Of a stretch of 64,000 nucleotides of DNA, positions 15,785-24,278 are shown one piece after another. Source of the DNA: an uncultured Duodenibacillus sp. (GTDB taxonomy: Bacteria > Pseudomonadota > Gammaproteobacteria > Burkholderiales > Burkholderiaceae_F); contig CALXQK010000020.1 in NCBI GenBank assembly GCA_944390745.1, forward strand, positions 1-64,000, in the 5' to 3' direction. Positions within the stretch are counted from its first letter, which is position 1; each line of letters opens with the position of its first letter. The notes beneath the pieces are model-generated. The model had not been told where the DNA came from and did no database searches. It was given only the letters and a program-made list of their open reading frames with translations. The position numbers and the translations under genes were made by a program.

Positions 15785-17605
15785 ATGAACATCTGTTTGA
15801 GAAAGGTCTCCCTGGCCTGCGCCACAGCCCTCTTTGCCGCCGGCGCGGCCCTGAGCGTCAATGCGGCGGACGCCGCCAAGACGGCGCCCTCAACCTTCAA
15901 GCCCGGCACCTATACCGCCACGGTCAACGGCCACAACGCACCCGTGACGATCAAGGTCACGGTGAGCAAGAACCGCATTGAAAGCATTGACACCTCAAAG
16001 AACCTTGAGACGATCGGCGTGGGCCGCGTGGCCTTGCAGCTCATGACCGACAAGATCATCAAGTACCAGTCGCTCGGCGTCGACGCCGTCACGGGCGCCT
16101 CGATTTCAAGCTATGCCGTGCTGAGCGGCGTTGAAAAGTGTCTCAAGGATGCGGGCGGCGACATTGCCAAGCTCACCAAAAAGGTTGAGCAGCATCCGGC
16201 CGGCACCGCCACCTACAACGCCGACGTGGTTGTGATCGGCGGCGGCGGCGCGGGTCTGGCCTCAGCCATTGCCGCGCACCAGGCCGGGGCGAAGAAGGTG
16301 ATCGTCATTGAAAAGCTCGGCTATCTCGGCGGCTCGACGAACGTTTCGGAAGGCGCCCTGAACGCCGTCGACCCGAAGCGCCAGGGCAAGCAGGGCATCG
16401 AGGACAGCTTCGAGAAGTTCTACGACCAGACGATGAAGGGCGGGCACAACAAGGGCAACCCCGAGCTTGTGCGCTATCTCACCCAGAACTCCATGAAGTC
16501 CGTGGAATGGCTCGAGAGCATGGGCGTGAAGTTCAAGGACGAAATCGGCACGGCCACGGGCGCGCTCTGGCAGCGCAGCCACTACCCGGCCACGCCCTCG
16601 GGCAACACCTACATCCGCACCTTTGAAAAGGTGGTGAAGGACTCCAACGGCGCCATCCAGGTGCTCACCGACACGCCGGCAAGCGATCTGATTCAAACGA
16701 ACGGCCGCGTGACGGGCGTGATCGCCAAGCACTTCGGACAGAAGGTCGTGCTCAATGCCAGGGACGGCGTGGTGATCGCAACGGGCGGCTTCGGCGCGAA
16801 CGTGAAGTTCCGTCAGGAAGTCAACACGGGCGTCTGGAAGAGCGTCAAGCTTGACAACTCCATCGGCTGCACGAACATTCAGAAGGCAGCCCAGGGCGAC
16901 GGCCTGCTGATCGCCAAGAAGCACGGCGCGCAGCTCATCAACCTTGACGACATTCAGATTCACCCGTGCGGCACGCCCGGCACCGGCCTGATGGAGAACA
17001 TCCGCACGTCCGGACGCAACCGCATCTTCGTCAATCTTGAGGGCGACCGCTTCGTGAACGAAGGCGCTGCGCGCGACGTTCTGGCCGGCGCCATCTTCAA
17101 GCAGCCGCAGAGCACCTACTACGTGGTTGTCAACAAGGTCCGCTATCCGAGCCGCGACTGGGTGGACGCCAACGGCGCCACGATTCGCGACATGGTGGCC
17201 CTGGGCTCCGTTGTCGAGGCCGATACGCTTGATGAACTTGCCAAGAAGACCGGCATGGATCCCGCCAAGCTCAAGGCAAGCGTGGACAACTACAACAAGA
17301 TTGTGAAGGGCGAAATGAAGGACCCGCTGGGCTTCAAGGCCGACAACAAGGCCGATACGACGCTCACCGAGGGTCCGTGGTACGCCTGCAAGAAGGTCCC
17401 GACCGTTCACCACACGATGGGCGGCATCAAGATCAACGTGCACGCGCAGGTCATTGACGTCAACGGCAAGGTGATCCCGGGCCTGTACGCTGCCGGCGAA
17501 GTCACGGGCGGCATCCACGGCTCCAACCGTCTCGGCGGCAACGCCATTGCCGACGTGATGACCTTCGGCCGCGCAGCCGGCACCAACGTCGTCACGATGA
17601 AGTAG
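15785..17605 (+). CDS. Exported FMN- and FAD-containing reductase (fumarate/urocanate reductase-like)
   Basis: 606 residues with a Sec signal peptide (MNICLRKVSLACATALFAAG, cleaved near VNA-AD). Residues about 36-125 form an FMN_bind domain. DAVTGAS at 100-106 is the flavin-transfer motif, so Thr103 should be covalently linked to FMN by ApbE. The FAD_binding_2 domain follows (VVVIGGGGAGLASAIAA), with the active-site segments GDRFVNEGAARD, HHTMGGI and HGSNRLGG. This is the layout of urocanate reductase UrdA and other periplasmic acceptor reductases without a heme domain. The substrate cannot be assigned. The start follows CGGAGAATCGAGT. It is a single gene. Confidence 0.85.
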   Translation: MNICLRKVSLACATALFAAGAALSVNAADAAKTAPSTFKPGTYTATVNGHNAPVTIKVTVSKNRIESIDTSKNLETIGVGRVALQLMTDKIIKYQSLGVDAVTGASISSYAVLSGVEKCLKDAGGDIAKLTKKVEQHPAGTATYNADVVVIGGGGAGLASAIAAHQAGAKKVIVIEKLGYLGGSTNVSEGALNAVDPKRQGKQGIEDSFEKFYDQTMKGGHNKGNPELVRYLTQNSMKSVEWLESMGVKFKDEIGTATGALWQRSHYPATPSGNTYIRTFEKVVKDSNGAIQVLTDTPASDLIQTNGRVTGVIAKHFGQKVVLNARDGVVIATGGFGANVKFRQEVNTGVWKSVKLDNSIGCTNIQKAAQGDGLLIAKKHGAQLINLDDIQIHPCGTPGTGLMENIRTSGRNRIFVNLEGDRFVNEGAARDVLAGAIFKQPQSTYYVVVNKVRYPSRDWVDANGATIRDMVALGSVVEADTLDELAKKTGMDPAKLKASVDNYNKIVKGEMKDPLGFKADNKADTTLTEGPWYACKKVPTVHHTMGGIKINVHAQVIDVNGKVIPGLYAAGEVTGGIHGSNRLGGNAIADVMTFGRAAGTNVVTMK

Positions 17606-17791
17606 CTCGCGCAGGCGCAGCTCGACGACGGCGGCTCGGGCGGACCCGAAAGGTTCGCCGGGCCGCCGTTTTCTTTGAAAACTGCGCTTGCGCAGCCCGG
17701 CGGCATTTACTGGACTTGAAAGGTCTGGGAGCAGCCGGCCTCTGCAAGGCTGGGGACTGTCAGCCTGACCGGGCCTGGGGCGGCTCCTTTT

Positions 17792-17866
17792 AGAACGCCC
17801 AGCGAAGGCCGGCGTTGATGCGCCAGTCCTGATCGACGTCGGCAAATGCGCTTCTGCGGACGTTGG
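17792..17866 (-). pseudogene. Orphan C-terminal tail of a second autotransporter
   Basis: On the minus strand a short open stretch reads NVRRSAFADVDQDWRINAGL followed by RWAF and a stop. This is the last beta strand of an autotransporter barrel, parallel to the FNVGLRWNF end of the neighbouring gene but not identical. It lies downstream of that gene's terminator and has no upstream body. It looks like a leftover of a deletion or recombination between tandem autotransporter genes. Confidence 0.6.
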
Positions 17867-17885
17867 GCCGGGGAGGCGCCTTTGC

Positions 17886-17925
17886 AAGATAAAAGCCGGG
17901 AGTCCCCGTAGAGAGGACTTCCGGC
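17886..17925 (-). terminator. Terminator of the autotransporter gene
   Basis: On the minus strand GCCGGAAGTCC pairs with GGACTCCCGGC (17925-17915 with 17905-17895, one mismatch), followed by TTTTATCTT. It lies 29 bases after the stop codon. Confidence 0.75.
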
Positions 17926-17953
17926 TGTCTGTCCGGCAGAACTTGCGGCTCGA

Positions 17954-20900
17954 CTAGAAGTTCCAGCGCAGACCGACGTTGAAGAGGTAGGGATTGTCGA
18001 CTTCGCCGCCGGAGGTGCGCTCAAGCTCGCCGTAGGCAAAGGCGTTGTCGCCGAGCTTGAACTGCGCGCCCACGCCGTAGCTCACCCAGCCGCCGCCGAG
18101 GTCTTCACTGAGCGCCTCGCGCAGGCCGCCTTGAGAGGCCGTGCCGTCGGCGTCGCCCAGGAAGTCGTAGGAGTAGGAGAGCATGGCATAGAACGTGCCG
18201 GCATTTTCCGGGAAGTCAAAGCCGGTGCGCACGCCCACGCGGGTGACCAGCGACTGGAAGTCGTCCTGCTCGAGTCTGACGCCGTTTGATGCCGTCGCAT
18301 CGTCGCCGGAGATGAATCCGTAGGTGAGTTCAATCTGCGGCTCGATGTAGGCCTGCTGCATGATGCGGAACATGTGGCCGGTTTCAACCGAGAGGCTGAA
18401 GGCATTGGACTTGGTGTCGACGTTCATGTTGCCGGTGGTGAGCTCGTTGTCGAGATAACCGTAGCGCGCGATCAGGTCGAGGTAGGAGCCGCCGTCGGCC
18501 ATGTAGGTCGCGTAGGCAGCCAGGCTGTAGGAGTCGCCCTCGGCCTGGCCCTTGAGCAGGTCGGCATCCGAATCGGTGTAGGAGAAGGCGCCGCCCGCGA
18601 TCCAGTGGCTGTTGATGCGGTAGTCGCCGCCCACCTGGATGGTGGTGTGATCCATTTCGATTTCAGAGTTGCTGCTCCACTGGGATTGACCGCCGTAGAC
18701 GCGGGCCCATGCGCCGAGGGCGGACTCGGAGGCGCGGATGTCGCCGAGACGCTTGGTGAGGTGGTTGATCTCGTTTCTCCACTGCACCAGCGCCATGGCG
18801 TTGATGGCACCGAAGTCGGCGAGCTTGGCATTCCTGGCTTGACTGGTCTGGAGAGTGCCGTCAGCGCCGTAAGTCGATGTCACGGCGCCCTTGAGGTTGC
18901 CTTCCTCGACATTGAGGGTCTGGGCGACGGCGCCTTCTTCAACCTGGATTGTCTGATCGGCCAGAGCCTGCATGTCTTCCGAGACGCTGGTCAGGTCGTC
19001 AGCCGTGATGCCGGTGTAGTTGACGGTCAAGGCGGGTTCGGCCTCGCCCTGGGAGGTCGCGCGGCCGATTTTTACAGTCGACGACTCGAGATTGCCGGCC
19101 TCGTCTTTGGCGGCCTCTGCATTGATGACGCCGCCTGAGCCCTGAAGCTCAGCGACTTCAAGCGTGCCGAGCTCGCGACTGATGTTCACGATGCCGTCAT
19201 TGAGCTTGAGCAATCTGAGCGCTTGAGTTTCAACGGTTTGTCCGGAGTCTCCCGTTTCGACGACCTTCGTGGGCGTCCACTGGGCCTGGTTGGACAGCGT
19301 GAGCGTCACGCCGTCGGTGATCTCGGTTTGAGCTCCGCCTTGCGTCGGATAGTCAAGCTTGATGTTGCCGGTCCAGCTGGACTGGGCTCCGCTGAGATTG
19401 ATGTTGACTTCGGCATTGAGAATTTGTCCGCTGTCCACCGCCGCTGTGGCGAAGGATACGTCGCCGTTGATGACAACAGTCTTGTCGTTGTTCGGGTTGA
19501 TGTTGACAAGGGAGTTGCCGCGGGTTTCGATAGCCGTCGGCGCAGTCAGAGTCAGCCCTGTATCCATGTTCACCTGACTGTTGGAATAGGCCGAAATGCC
19601 GACGCCGTCAGACGTGATGTCCGTTTGGTTGGCTGTGATGTTGATTGCCGCGCCGTCCTCAGGGCGCTCAGACTGTTCAGAGTCGTTTCTGGCCATCAGT
19701 CCGACGGAGTATCCGTTCTCAGAAGTGTTTTCTGTCGTGACGGCAAGCGTGTCGGCATTGAGAGTGACAACGCCTTTCACAGCCCGAAGGCCCACAATTT
19801 CTCCGGTTCCCTTGCTGGAAATGGTCACAGCGGAATCTGATTGGCCGATGTTGACCTGGCTCCCATCGTAAGACAGAACTGCATTCGCTATTGCGCCGTC
19901 AGAAGCGATGTTGATTGTTTGGCCATAAACATTGACGGTCGAATCTTGGCCGGTCCCGTAGACGGCTAGGGATCTGCTTGAGCCGTTGCTGGACAGCATT
20001 GTGTAGGAATTCTGATTGCCAATACCCACGGTGCCGCCGTTTGTTGCTTCCACAGTTCTGGAAGTGTCTCCCGAAGACACAAGTTCAATGGTTTTCCCCA
20101 GGATGCTGACTTGGCTTCCTTCATCAGATAGAACTGCCTTCGATGTTTCGCCGCCAGAAGATGCGATGTTGATTGTTTGGCCATAAACATTGACGGCCGA
20201 ATCCTGGCCCGTCCCATAGACGGCATGGCCGTCTTTTGAGCCGTTGCTGGACAGCATTGTGTAGGAATTCTGATTGCCAATCGTCACGGTGCCGCCAGTC
20301 GTTGCTACCACAGCTCTGGAAGTGACTCCCGAAGACACAAGTTCGATGGTTTTCCCCTGGATGTTGACCTTGCCGATGACTGCGTTTACGGCATAGTTTT
20401 TGGAGGAGTCATTTCCACTTGCAGTGTATTCGCCCTTATTAGATTCCAGATGAATCAATGAGCTTTCTGCTGTGCCGATATTCAATGTGCCGCCGGCTGC
20501 ATCCTGGTTGATGGCAAAGGCCTTCGAGTTGGCTGTGCTCCCGTCGTTGACGGCAGTGATGTTGATGTTGTCGGCTGTTATGTTCGAAGTGCCGGAGCTC
20601 ACGCTGTAAATGCCTGCAGATGCCAGTTTTGTGTGTTTGGTATAAACGGCAAGCGAGTCTGCGTTGATGTCTGTCTGGCTGGCGCCCGAAAGATAGATGG
20701 CAAAGGCGCGGCTGTTAAACGCCGCGTTTGGATTGTTTGTTTCAACGGCGAGAGAAATGACAGCGTCCGGATTGGCAATTTGAAAGCTTGAGCCTTCAAG
20801 ATAAATGCCATAGTCAAGCGTTTCGACCGTGAGAGATGCGCCGTTGAAGACGGCCGATGAGTTTCCAACAATCGAGATGCCGGAGCGATGTTTGAATCCT

Positions 20901-21061
20901 GTTAGGTCTTCGGTAGTATTGATTTCATAGTCTTGCACGCCGCCGTCGACCTTGATGACGCTGTCGGGGAGCGGGGCGGCGCCGGCGGCAGAGGGAAGCA
21001 GCGAGGCGGAGAGCCCCAGGGCAAGGCATATTGCATGAGTGATGGGGGAGATGCGGTTCAT
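17954..21061 (-). CDS. Autotransporter adhesin-like surface protein
   Basis: 1035 residues. The N-terminal MNRISPITHAICLALGLSASLLPSAAGAA is a Sec signal peptide. The passenger (about 30-750) is rich in Ser, Thr, Asn, Asp and Val with short repeated strands, as in beta-helix passengers. It includes two 86-residue repeats. From about residue 760 a helical linker (FGAINAMALVQWRNEIN) leads to the translocator barrel, which ends FNVGLRWNF. Base composition of the passenger is visibly more AT-rich than its neighbours, suggesting diversification or transfer. The start at 21061 has GCAGG seven to eleven bases upstream. An upstream in-frame ATG at 21196 lacks a ribosome site. The promoter contains a G9 tract, so expression is probably phase-variable. 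Confidence 0.85.
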   Translation of the reverse strand: MNRISPITHAICLALGLSASLLPSAAGAAPLPDSVIKVDGGVQDYEINTTEDLTGFKHRSGISIVGNSSAVFNGASLTVETLDYGIYLEGSSFQIANPDAVISLAVETNNPNAAFNSRAFAIYLSGASQTDINADSLAVYTKHTKLASAGIYSVSSGTSNITADNINITAVNDGSTANSKAFAINQDAAGGTLNIGTAESSLIHLESNKGEYTASGNDSSKNYAVNAVIGKVNIQGKTIELVSSGVTSRAVVATTGGTVTIGNQNSYTMLSSNGSKDGHAVYGTGQDSAVNVYGQTINIASSGGETSKAVLSDEGSQVSILGKTIELVSSGDTSRTVEATNGGTVGIGNQNSYTMLSSNGSSRSLAVYGTGQDSTVNVYGQTINIASDGAIANAVLSYDGSQVNIGQSDSAVTISSKGTGEIVGLRAVKGVVTLNADTLAVTTENTSENGYSVGLMARNDSEQSERPEDGAAINITANQTDITSDGVGISAYSNSQVNMDTGLTLTAPTAIETRGNSLVNINPNNDKTVVINGDVSFATAAVDSGQILNAEVNINLSGAQSSWTGNIKLDYPTQGGAQTEITDGVTLTLSNQAQWTPTKVVETGDSGQTVETQALRLLKLNDGIVNISRELGTLEVAELQGSGGVINAEAAKDEAGNLESSTVKIGRATSQGEAEPALTVNYTGITADDLTSVSEDMQALADQTIQVEEGAVAQTLNVEEGNLKGAVTSTYGADGTLQTSQARNAKLADFGAINAMALVQWRNEINHLTKRLGDIRASESALGAWARVYGGQSQWSSNSEIEMDHTTIQVGGDYRINSHWIAGGAFSYTDSDADLLKGQAEGDSYSLAAYATYMADGGSYLDLIARYGYLDNELTTGNMNVDTKSNAFSLSVETGHMFRIMQQAYIEPQIELTYGFISGDDATASNGVRLEQDDFQSLVTRVGVRTGFDFPENAGTFYAMLSYSYDFLGDADGTASQGGLREALSEDLGGGWVSYGVGAQFKLGDNAFAYGELERTSGGEVDNPYLFNVGLRWNF
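19835..20092 (-). repeat. Second copy of the 258-bp passenger repeat
   Basis: Encodes 86 residues beginning TIELVSSGDTSRTVEATNGG. It is in frame and adjacent to the first copy. Long stretches are identical at DNA level, for example the block encoding IGNQNSYTMLSSNGS. Confidence 0.8.
20093..20350 (-). repeat. First copy of the 258-bp passenger repeat
   Basis: Encodes 86 residues beginning TIELVSSGVTSRAVVATTGG. Being an exact multiple of three, gain or loss of copies by recombination would change passenger length without breaking the frame. Confidence 0.8.
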
Positions 21062-21266
21062 AATGAGGCCTGCTGGCGTATCGATCAAAGAATATGAAAT
21101 TCTTTGATCTTGAGAATAGTGAATGAGCTGATGGCTTGGAGAAAGTGAAGTCACAAGGATTTGGTTATTGTGATTTTTTATAATTTCTCCAATCATTGAA
21201 AAGAAAACGGCCTAAATAATCGGGCCGCAGCATCGCAAGCGACAAGTTGTTGTTTTTCTTCAAAAA

Positions 21267-21296
21267 ATTATGCCCCCCCCCACATCGACTTGTCAA
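21267..21296 (-). promoter_or_regulatory. Autotransporter promoter with a G9 tract in its spacer
   Basis: Read on the minus strand, TTGACA (21296-21291, perfect -35) and CATAAT (21272-21267, five of six -10 bases) are separated by 18 bases, the last nine being G (21281-21273). Loss of one G gives the optimal 17-bp spacer; gain or further loss should weaken it. Transcription would start near 21260, about 200 bases before the ATG. This is the arrangement known from phase-variable promoters such as Neisseria porA and opc and Bordetella fim. Confidence 0.75.
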
Positions 21297-21299
21297 GGT

Positions 21300-21992
21300 T
21301 CGTCCTTGGAAAATAAGGTTCTTGACATATATTTCAAAGGTTCCGGAAAAATAGGCAGCTGCACGCAGGCGTGAGGTCCTGAATTGGTGCTTGCAAAACA
21401 TCTTCAGGTCGATGAAATGAATTTGTTCTTTGTGAATATCTTCCGGCTTGAACAGACTTCAATCCTGCAGAATTGAGCCGCAGCTGTCAGTGCCGCGGAG
21501 TCTGGGTTTTGATGAGCTTCTCGCAGATTACCGGCGGGGCGCCGGCCGCTTGCGCTGGCGCAGGAGAAGAGGACGCTCTGATCGCCCGAGCTGCGGACGG
21601 CGTCCTGCGCCTCGACGGCTGTCATGGCCCGGGAGTCTCCCCAGCCGTCGGCGGCAGGCGCATGTTCGGCAAAGCCTGGGGAGCCGCTAAAATCAGGCTG
21701 CTCCGGAAATTGAGCGTCAATTTTTCCGGGTTCGGCGGCCACGCCGGTGCAGGCCGGGGCGAGAGCCGCGCCTGCCTGGCGGCGCGCCAGCGCAATCTCC
21801 GGAGGAGGCGCCTTCTCCAGGGGCGGTCCCGGAAGGGGCCTGCCGTTTCACAAGTGAGAGGCATTGATGCCCGCGCATCCGCGCCCCATCCACTTGAGAC
21901 AGGGAACAGCCGCAGCGCCTTCCCGAGGCCTTTCGTCGCCCGAAGACCTGAACGCTCCCTGCAACTTCCAGAAAGCTTTTGCTGCTCAATTC
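21300..21992. other. Intergenic region between the autotransporter and lgt
   Basis: No gene with support was found. The left part is AT-rich like the autotransporter. A TAAAAT box at about 21688-21693 could be the -10 of the lgt promoter, but no clear -35 precedes it. Confidence 0.35.
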
Positions 21993-22811
21993 ATGTACGC
22001 CCCGCAATTTGACCCCGTCGCCTTTTCCATCGGGCCGCTTTCCGTGCGCTGGTACGGACTCATGTACCTTCTGGGCTTTGCCGTGTTTCTGCTGCTCGGA
22101 CGGCTTCGCACGCGCCAGAGCTGGCGGGGCATGACGGCCGGCGAGCTTGAGGATCTGCTCTTTTACGGCGTCGTGGGCGTGATCTTGGGCGGCAGGCTCG
22201 GGTTCTGTCTTTTCTACCAGCCCGGCTGGTATCTCGCGCACCCGCTTGACGTCTTCAAGATCTGGCAGGGCGGCATGAGCGCGCACGGAGGCATTCTGGG
22301 CAGCATCGCGGCCATGCTGCTTTTCTGCCGCAGGCGCGGCAAGTCCTTCTGGAGCACGGCCGACTTCGTGGCGCCCCTGGTTGCCCCGGGACTGATGTTC
22401 GGGCGCATCGGAAACTTCATCAACGGCGAGCTCTGGGGCCGCGCGGCCGATCCGGGCCTGCCCTGGGCGATGATCTTTCCGCAGTCGGGCTCGCTCATTG
22501 CGCGGCATCCCTCGCAGCTTTACGAGGCGCTGCTAGAGGGCGTGCTTCTTTTTGCCGTCGTGTGGCTTTATTCGGCCCGTCCCCGCACGCGCGGCACCGT
22601 GGGCGCGGTCTTTTGCATGGGCTACGGCCTCGTGCGCTTCATCGTGGAATATTTTCGCGAGCCCGACAGCTTTCTCGGGCTCGGCGCCCTCGGACTTTCC
22701 CGCGGTCAGTGGCTGAGCATCCCGGTGTTTTTGGTCGGGCTTGCGGCATTCGTGTACTGTACGCTGAGGCATCACAAGGCCGGCGGCCAGACGCGGCAGC
22801 CGGGTTCCTAG
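21993..22811 (+). CDS. lgt: Prolipoprotein diacylglyceryl transferase
   Basis: 272 residues with about seven membrane segments. This inner-membrane enzyme moves diacylglycerol from phosphatidylglycerol to the lipobox cysteine of prolipoproteins. The Lgt signature GRIGNFINGELWGR is intact, as are the conserved MSAHGGILG (His) and GGRLGF regions. The ATG at 21993 (MYAPQFDPVAF) aligns with family N-termini; an upstream in-frame ATG at 21864 would add 43 unlikely residues. The ABC lipoprotein at 45843 is a probable substrate. Confidence 0.95.
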   Translation: MYAPQFDPVAFSIGPLSVRWYGLMYLLGFAVFLLLGRLRTRQSWRGMTAGELEDLLFYGVVGVILGGRLGFCLFYQPGWYLAHPLDVFKIWQGGMSAHGGILGSIAAMLLFCRRRGKSFWSTADFVAPLVAPGLMFGRIGNFINGELWGRAADPGLPWAMIFPQSGSLIARHPSQLYEALLEGVLLFAVVWLYSARPRTRGTVGAVFCMGYGLVRFIVEYFREPDSFLGLGALGLSRGQWLSIPVFLVGLAAFVYCTLRHHKAGGQTRQPGS

Positions 22812-22893
22812 GGAAAGGGCGGCGCGCCGGGAGCGCCGCGGACCCCGACAACGATAAAAAAATCCAAGAAACTCAAGCAAAGGAGGCAGTCTC

Positions 22894-24264
22894 ATGTCGA
22901 CAACCGTCACATGGCTGGGCGTGCTCGTGCTGTTCATCACGGGCTGGGCGATCGTCAGGAAGTACCAGGTCAACATGGTGTTGTTTCTCGGAGGACTGGT
23001 GCTCAACGTGCTCGCCCTCATCGGCGGGCTTGATTCGCTCGTTGCCAAGAGCACGGGCTTCATCGGCTTTGACCTCATCGAGCTTTTGAAGACCATCAGC
23101 ACCTCGCAGGTTGCGGGCGTGGGCTTCATCATCCTGATTTCGGGCGGCTTTGCCGCCTACATGCAGGCCATCGGCGCATCCGACCGGTTTGTGTCGGTGT
23201 GCACGGCGCCGCTGTCCTACATCAGGAATCCCTACATCATTCTCGCGGCGGTCTTCATCTTCGGGCACTGCCTGAGCCTGGTGATCACCTCGGCCGCGGG
23301 CCTGGCGATGCTCATGGTCGTGACGGTCTATCCGCTCATCATCCGCGTGGGCTGCTCGCCGCTTGCGGCCGCGGCCGTCGTGGCCAGCGTTCTTGCCATC
23401 GGCTACGCGCCGGCCTCGGGCACCGCGAATCTTGCAGCCGAACTTGTGCACCTTGAGCCCATCGAGTACTTCGTGCGCTATCAGCTGCCGATGGCCGTGC
23501 CCACGATTCTGTCGATGGCCGTCGCGCACGTCTTCGTGCAGTACTACTTCGACAAGAAGGACGGCACGGGGGAGGCGGCCGACATGAGCGGCATTGCCGC
23601 CAAGCGCGAGGCGCTTGACAAGGCGCCCGCCTTCTACGCGCTTTTCCCGGTGATGCCGATCGTGCTTTTGCTGATCTTCAACAAGATGGTCTTCAAGACC
23701 GTGACGCTGAGCGTGCCCACGGCGATGTTCCTGTGCTGGTTCATCGCCTTCGTGATCGATGCGCTCGTGCGGCGCGACGTGCGCACCTCCTTTGATCTTT
23801 CCTTTGCCATGTTCAAGGGCATGGGAAGCATTCTGACGAGCACCGTGGGCCTCATCTTCGTGGCGGCCTTCTTTGCCAAGGGGCTGCAAAACGTCGGCAT
23901 CGTCGATCTGCTGCTGTCGGGCGCGCAGAACCTGGGGCTGGGCAGCACCGGCATGGGCGTGGTGCTTTCGGCCATCATCGGCGTGGTGACCGTTCTCACC
24001 GGCTCGGGCGTGGCGGCCTTCACGAGTCTGGCGCACATCGTGCCGAGCGTGGCCGAGGGGCTCGGCGTTGACGGCGTGGCGATGATGCTCATGATGCACA
24101 CCGCGGCTGAAATGCTGCGCGCGATGTCGCCCGTGGCGGGCGTCATCATCATCGTGGCGGGCTTTGCCAAGGTCAATCCGCTCACCATGGTCAAGCGCAC
24201 CGCCATTCCCTGCCTTGTGGGCTACGTGGTGATGCTGCTGGTGACGGCGTTCTTCCTGTCGTAA
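22894..24264 (+). CDS. dcuC: DcuC-type anaerobic C4-dicarboxylate transporter
   Basis: 456 residues with 12 or so membrane segments. DcuC carriers exchange fumarate or succinate across the inner membrane during anaerobic growth. The pattern (GYAPASGTANLAAEL, TGSGVAAFTSLAHIVP, LRAMSPVAGVIIIVAG) is that of the DcuC/YfcC-like family. A strong AAGGAGG lies upstream of the ATG. It is followed after 14 bases by a hydrolase gene. It could serve the exported fumarate-reductase-like flavoproteins in this window, which would produce succinate-like acids; that link is inference. Confidence 0.85.
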   Translation: MSTTVTWLGVLVLFITGWAIVRKYQVNMVLFLGGLVLNVLALIGGLDSLVAKSTGFIGFDLIELLKTISTSQVAGVGFIILISGGFAAYMQAIGASDRFVSVCTAPLSYIRNPYIILAAVFIFGHCLSLVITSAAGLAMLMVVTVYPLIIRVGCSPLAAAAVVASVLAIGYAPASGTANLAAELVHLEPIEYFVRYQLPMAVPTILSMAVAHVFVQYYFDKKDGTGEAADMSGIAAKREALDKAPAFYALFPVMPIVLLLIFNKMVFKTVTLSVPTAMFLCWFIAFVIDALVRRDVRTSFDLSFAMFKGMGSILTSTVGLIFVAAFFAKGLQNVGIVDLLLSGAQNLGLGSTGMGVVLSAIIGVVTVLTGSGVAAFTSLAHIVPSVAEGLGVDGVAMMLMMHTAAEMLRAMSPVAGVIIIVAGFAKVNPLTMVKRTAIPCLVGYVVMLLVTAFFLS

Positions 24265-24278
24265 GGAGAGTCAAGAAA

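Noticed and set aside
16262..17887. 541-residue minus-strand frame opposite the FMN/FAD reductase
   Set aside because: Antisense shadow of a clearly recognised gene. Codons are the complement of a biased coding frame.
21165..21401. 78-residue minus frame crossing the G9 tract upstream of the autotransporter
   Set aside because: No ribosome site or family similarity. The tract is better explained as part of a promoter spacer.
22873..24099. 408-residue histidine-rich minus frame opposite dcuC
   Set aside because: Its His/Arg-rich composition is the complement of membrane-protein codons in dcuC; not a gene.
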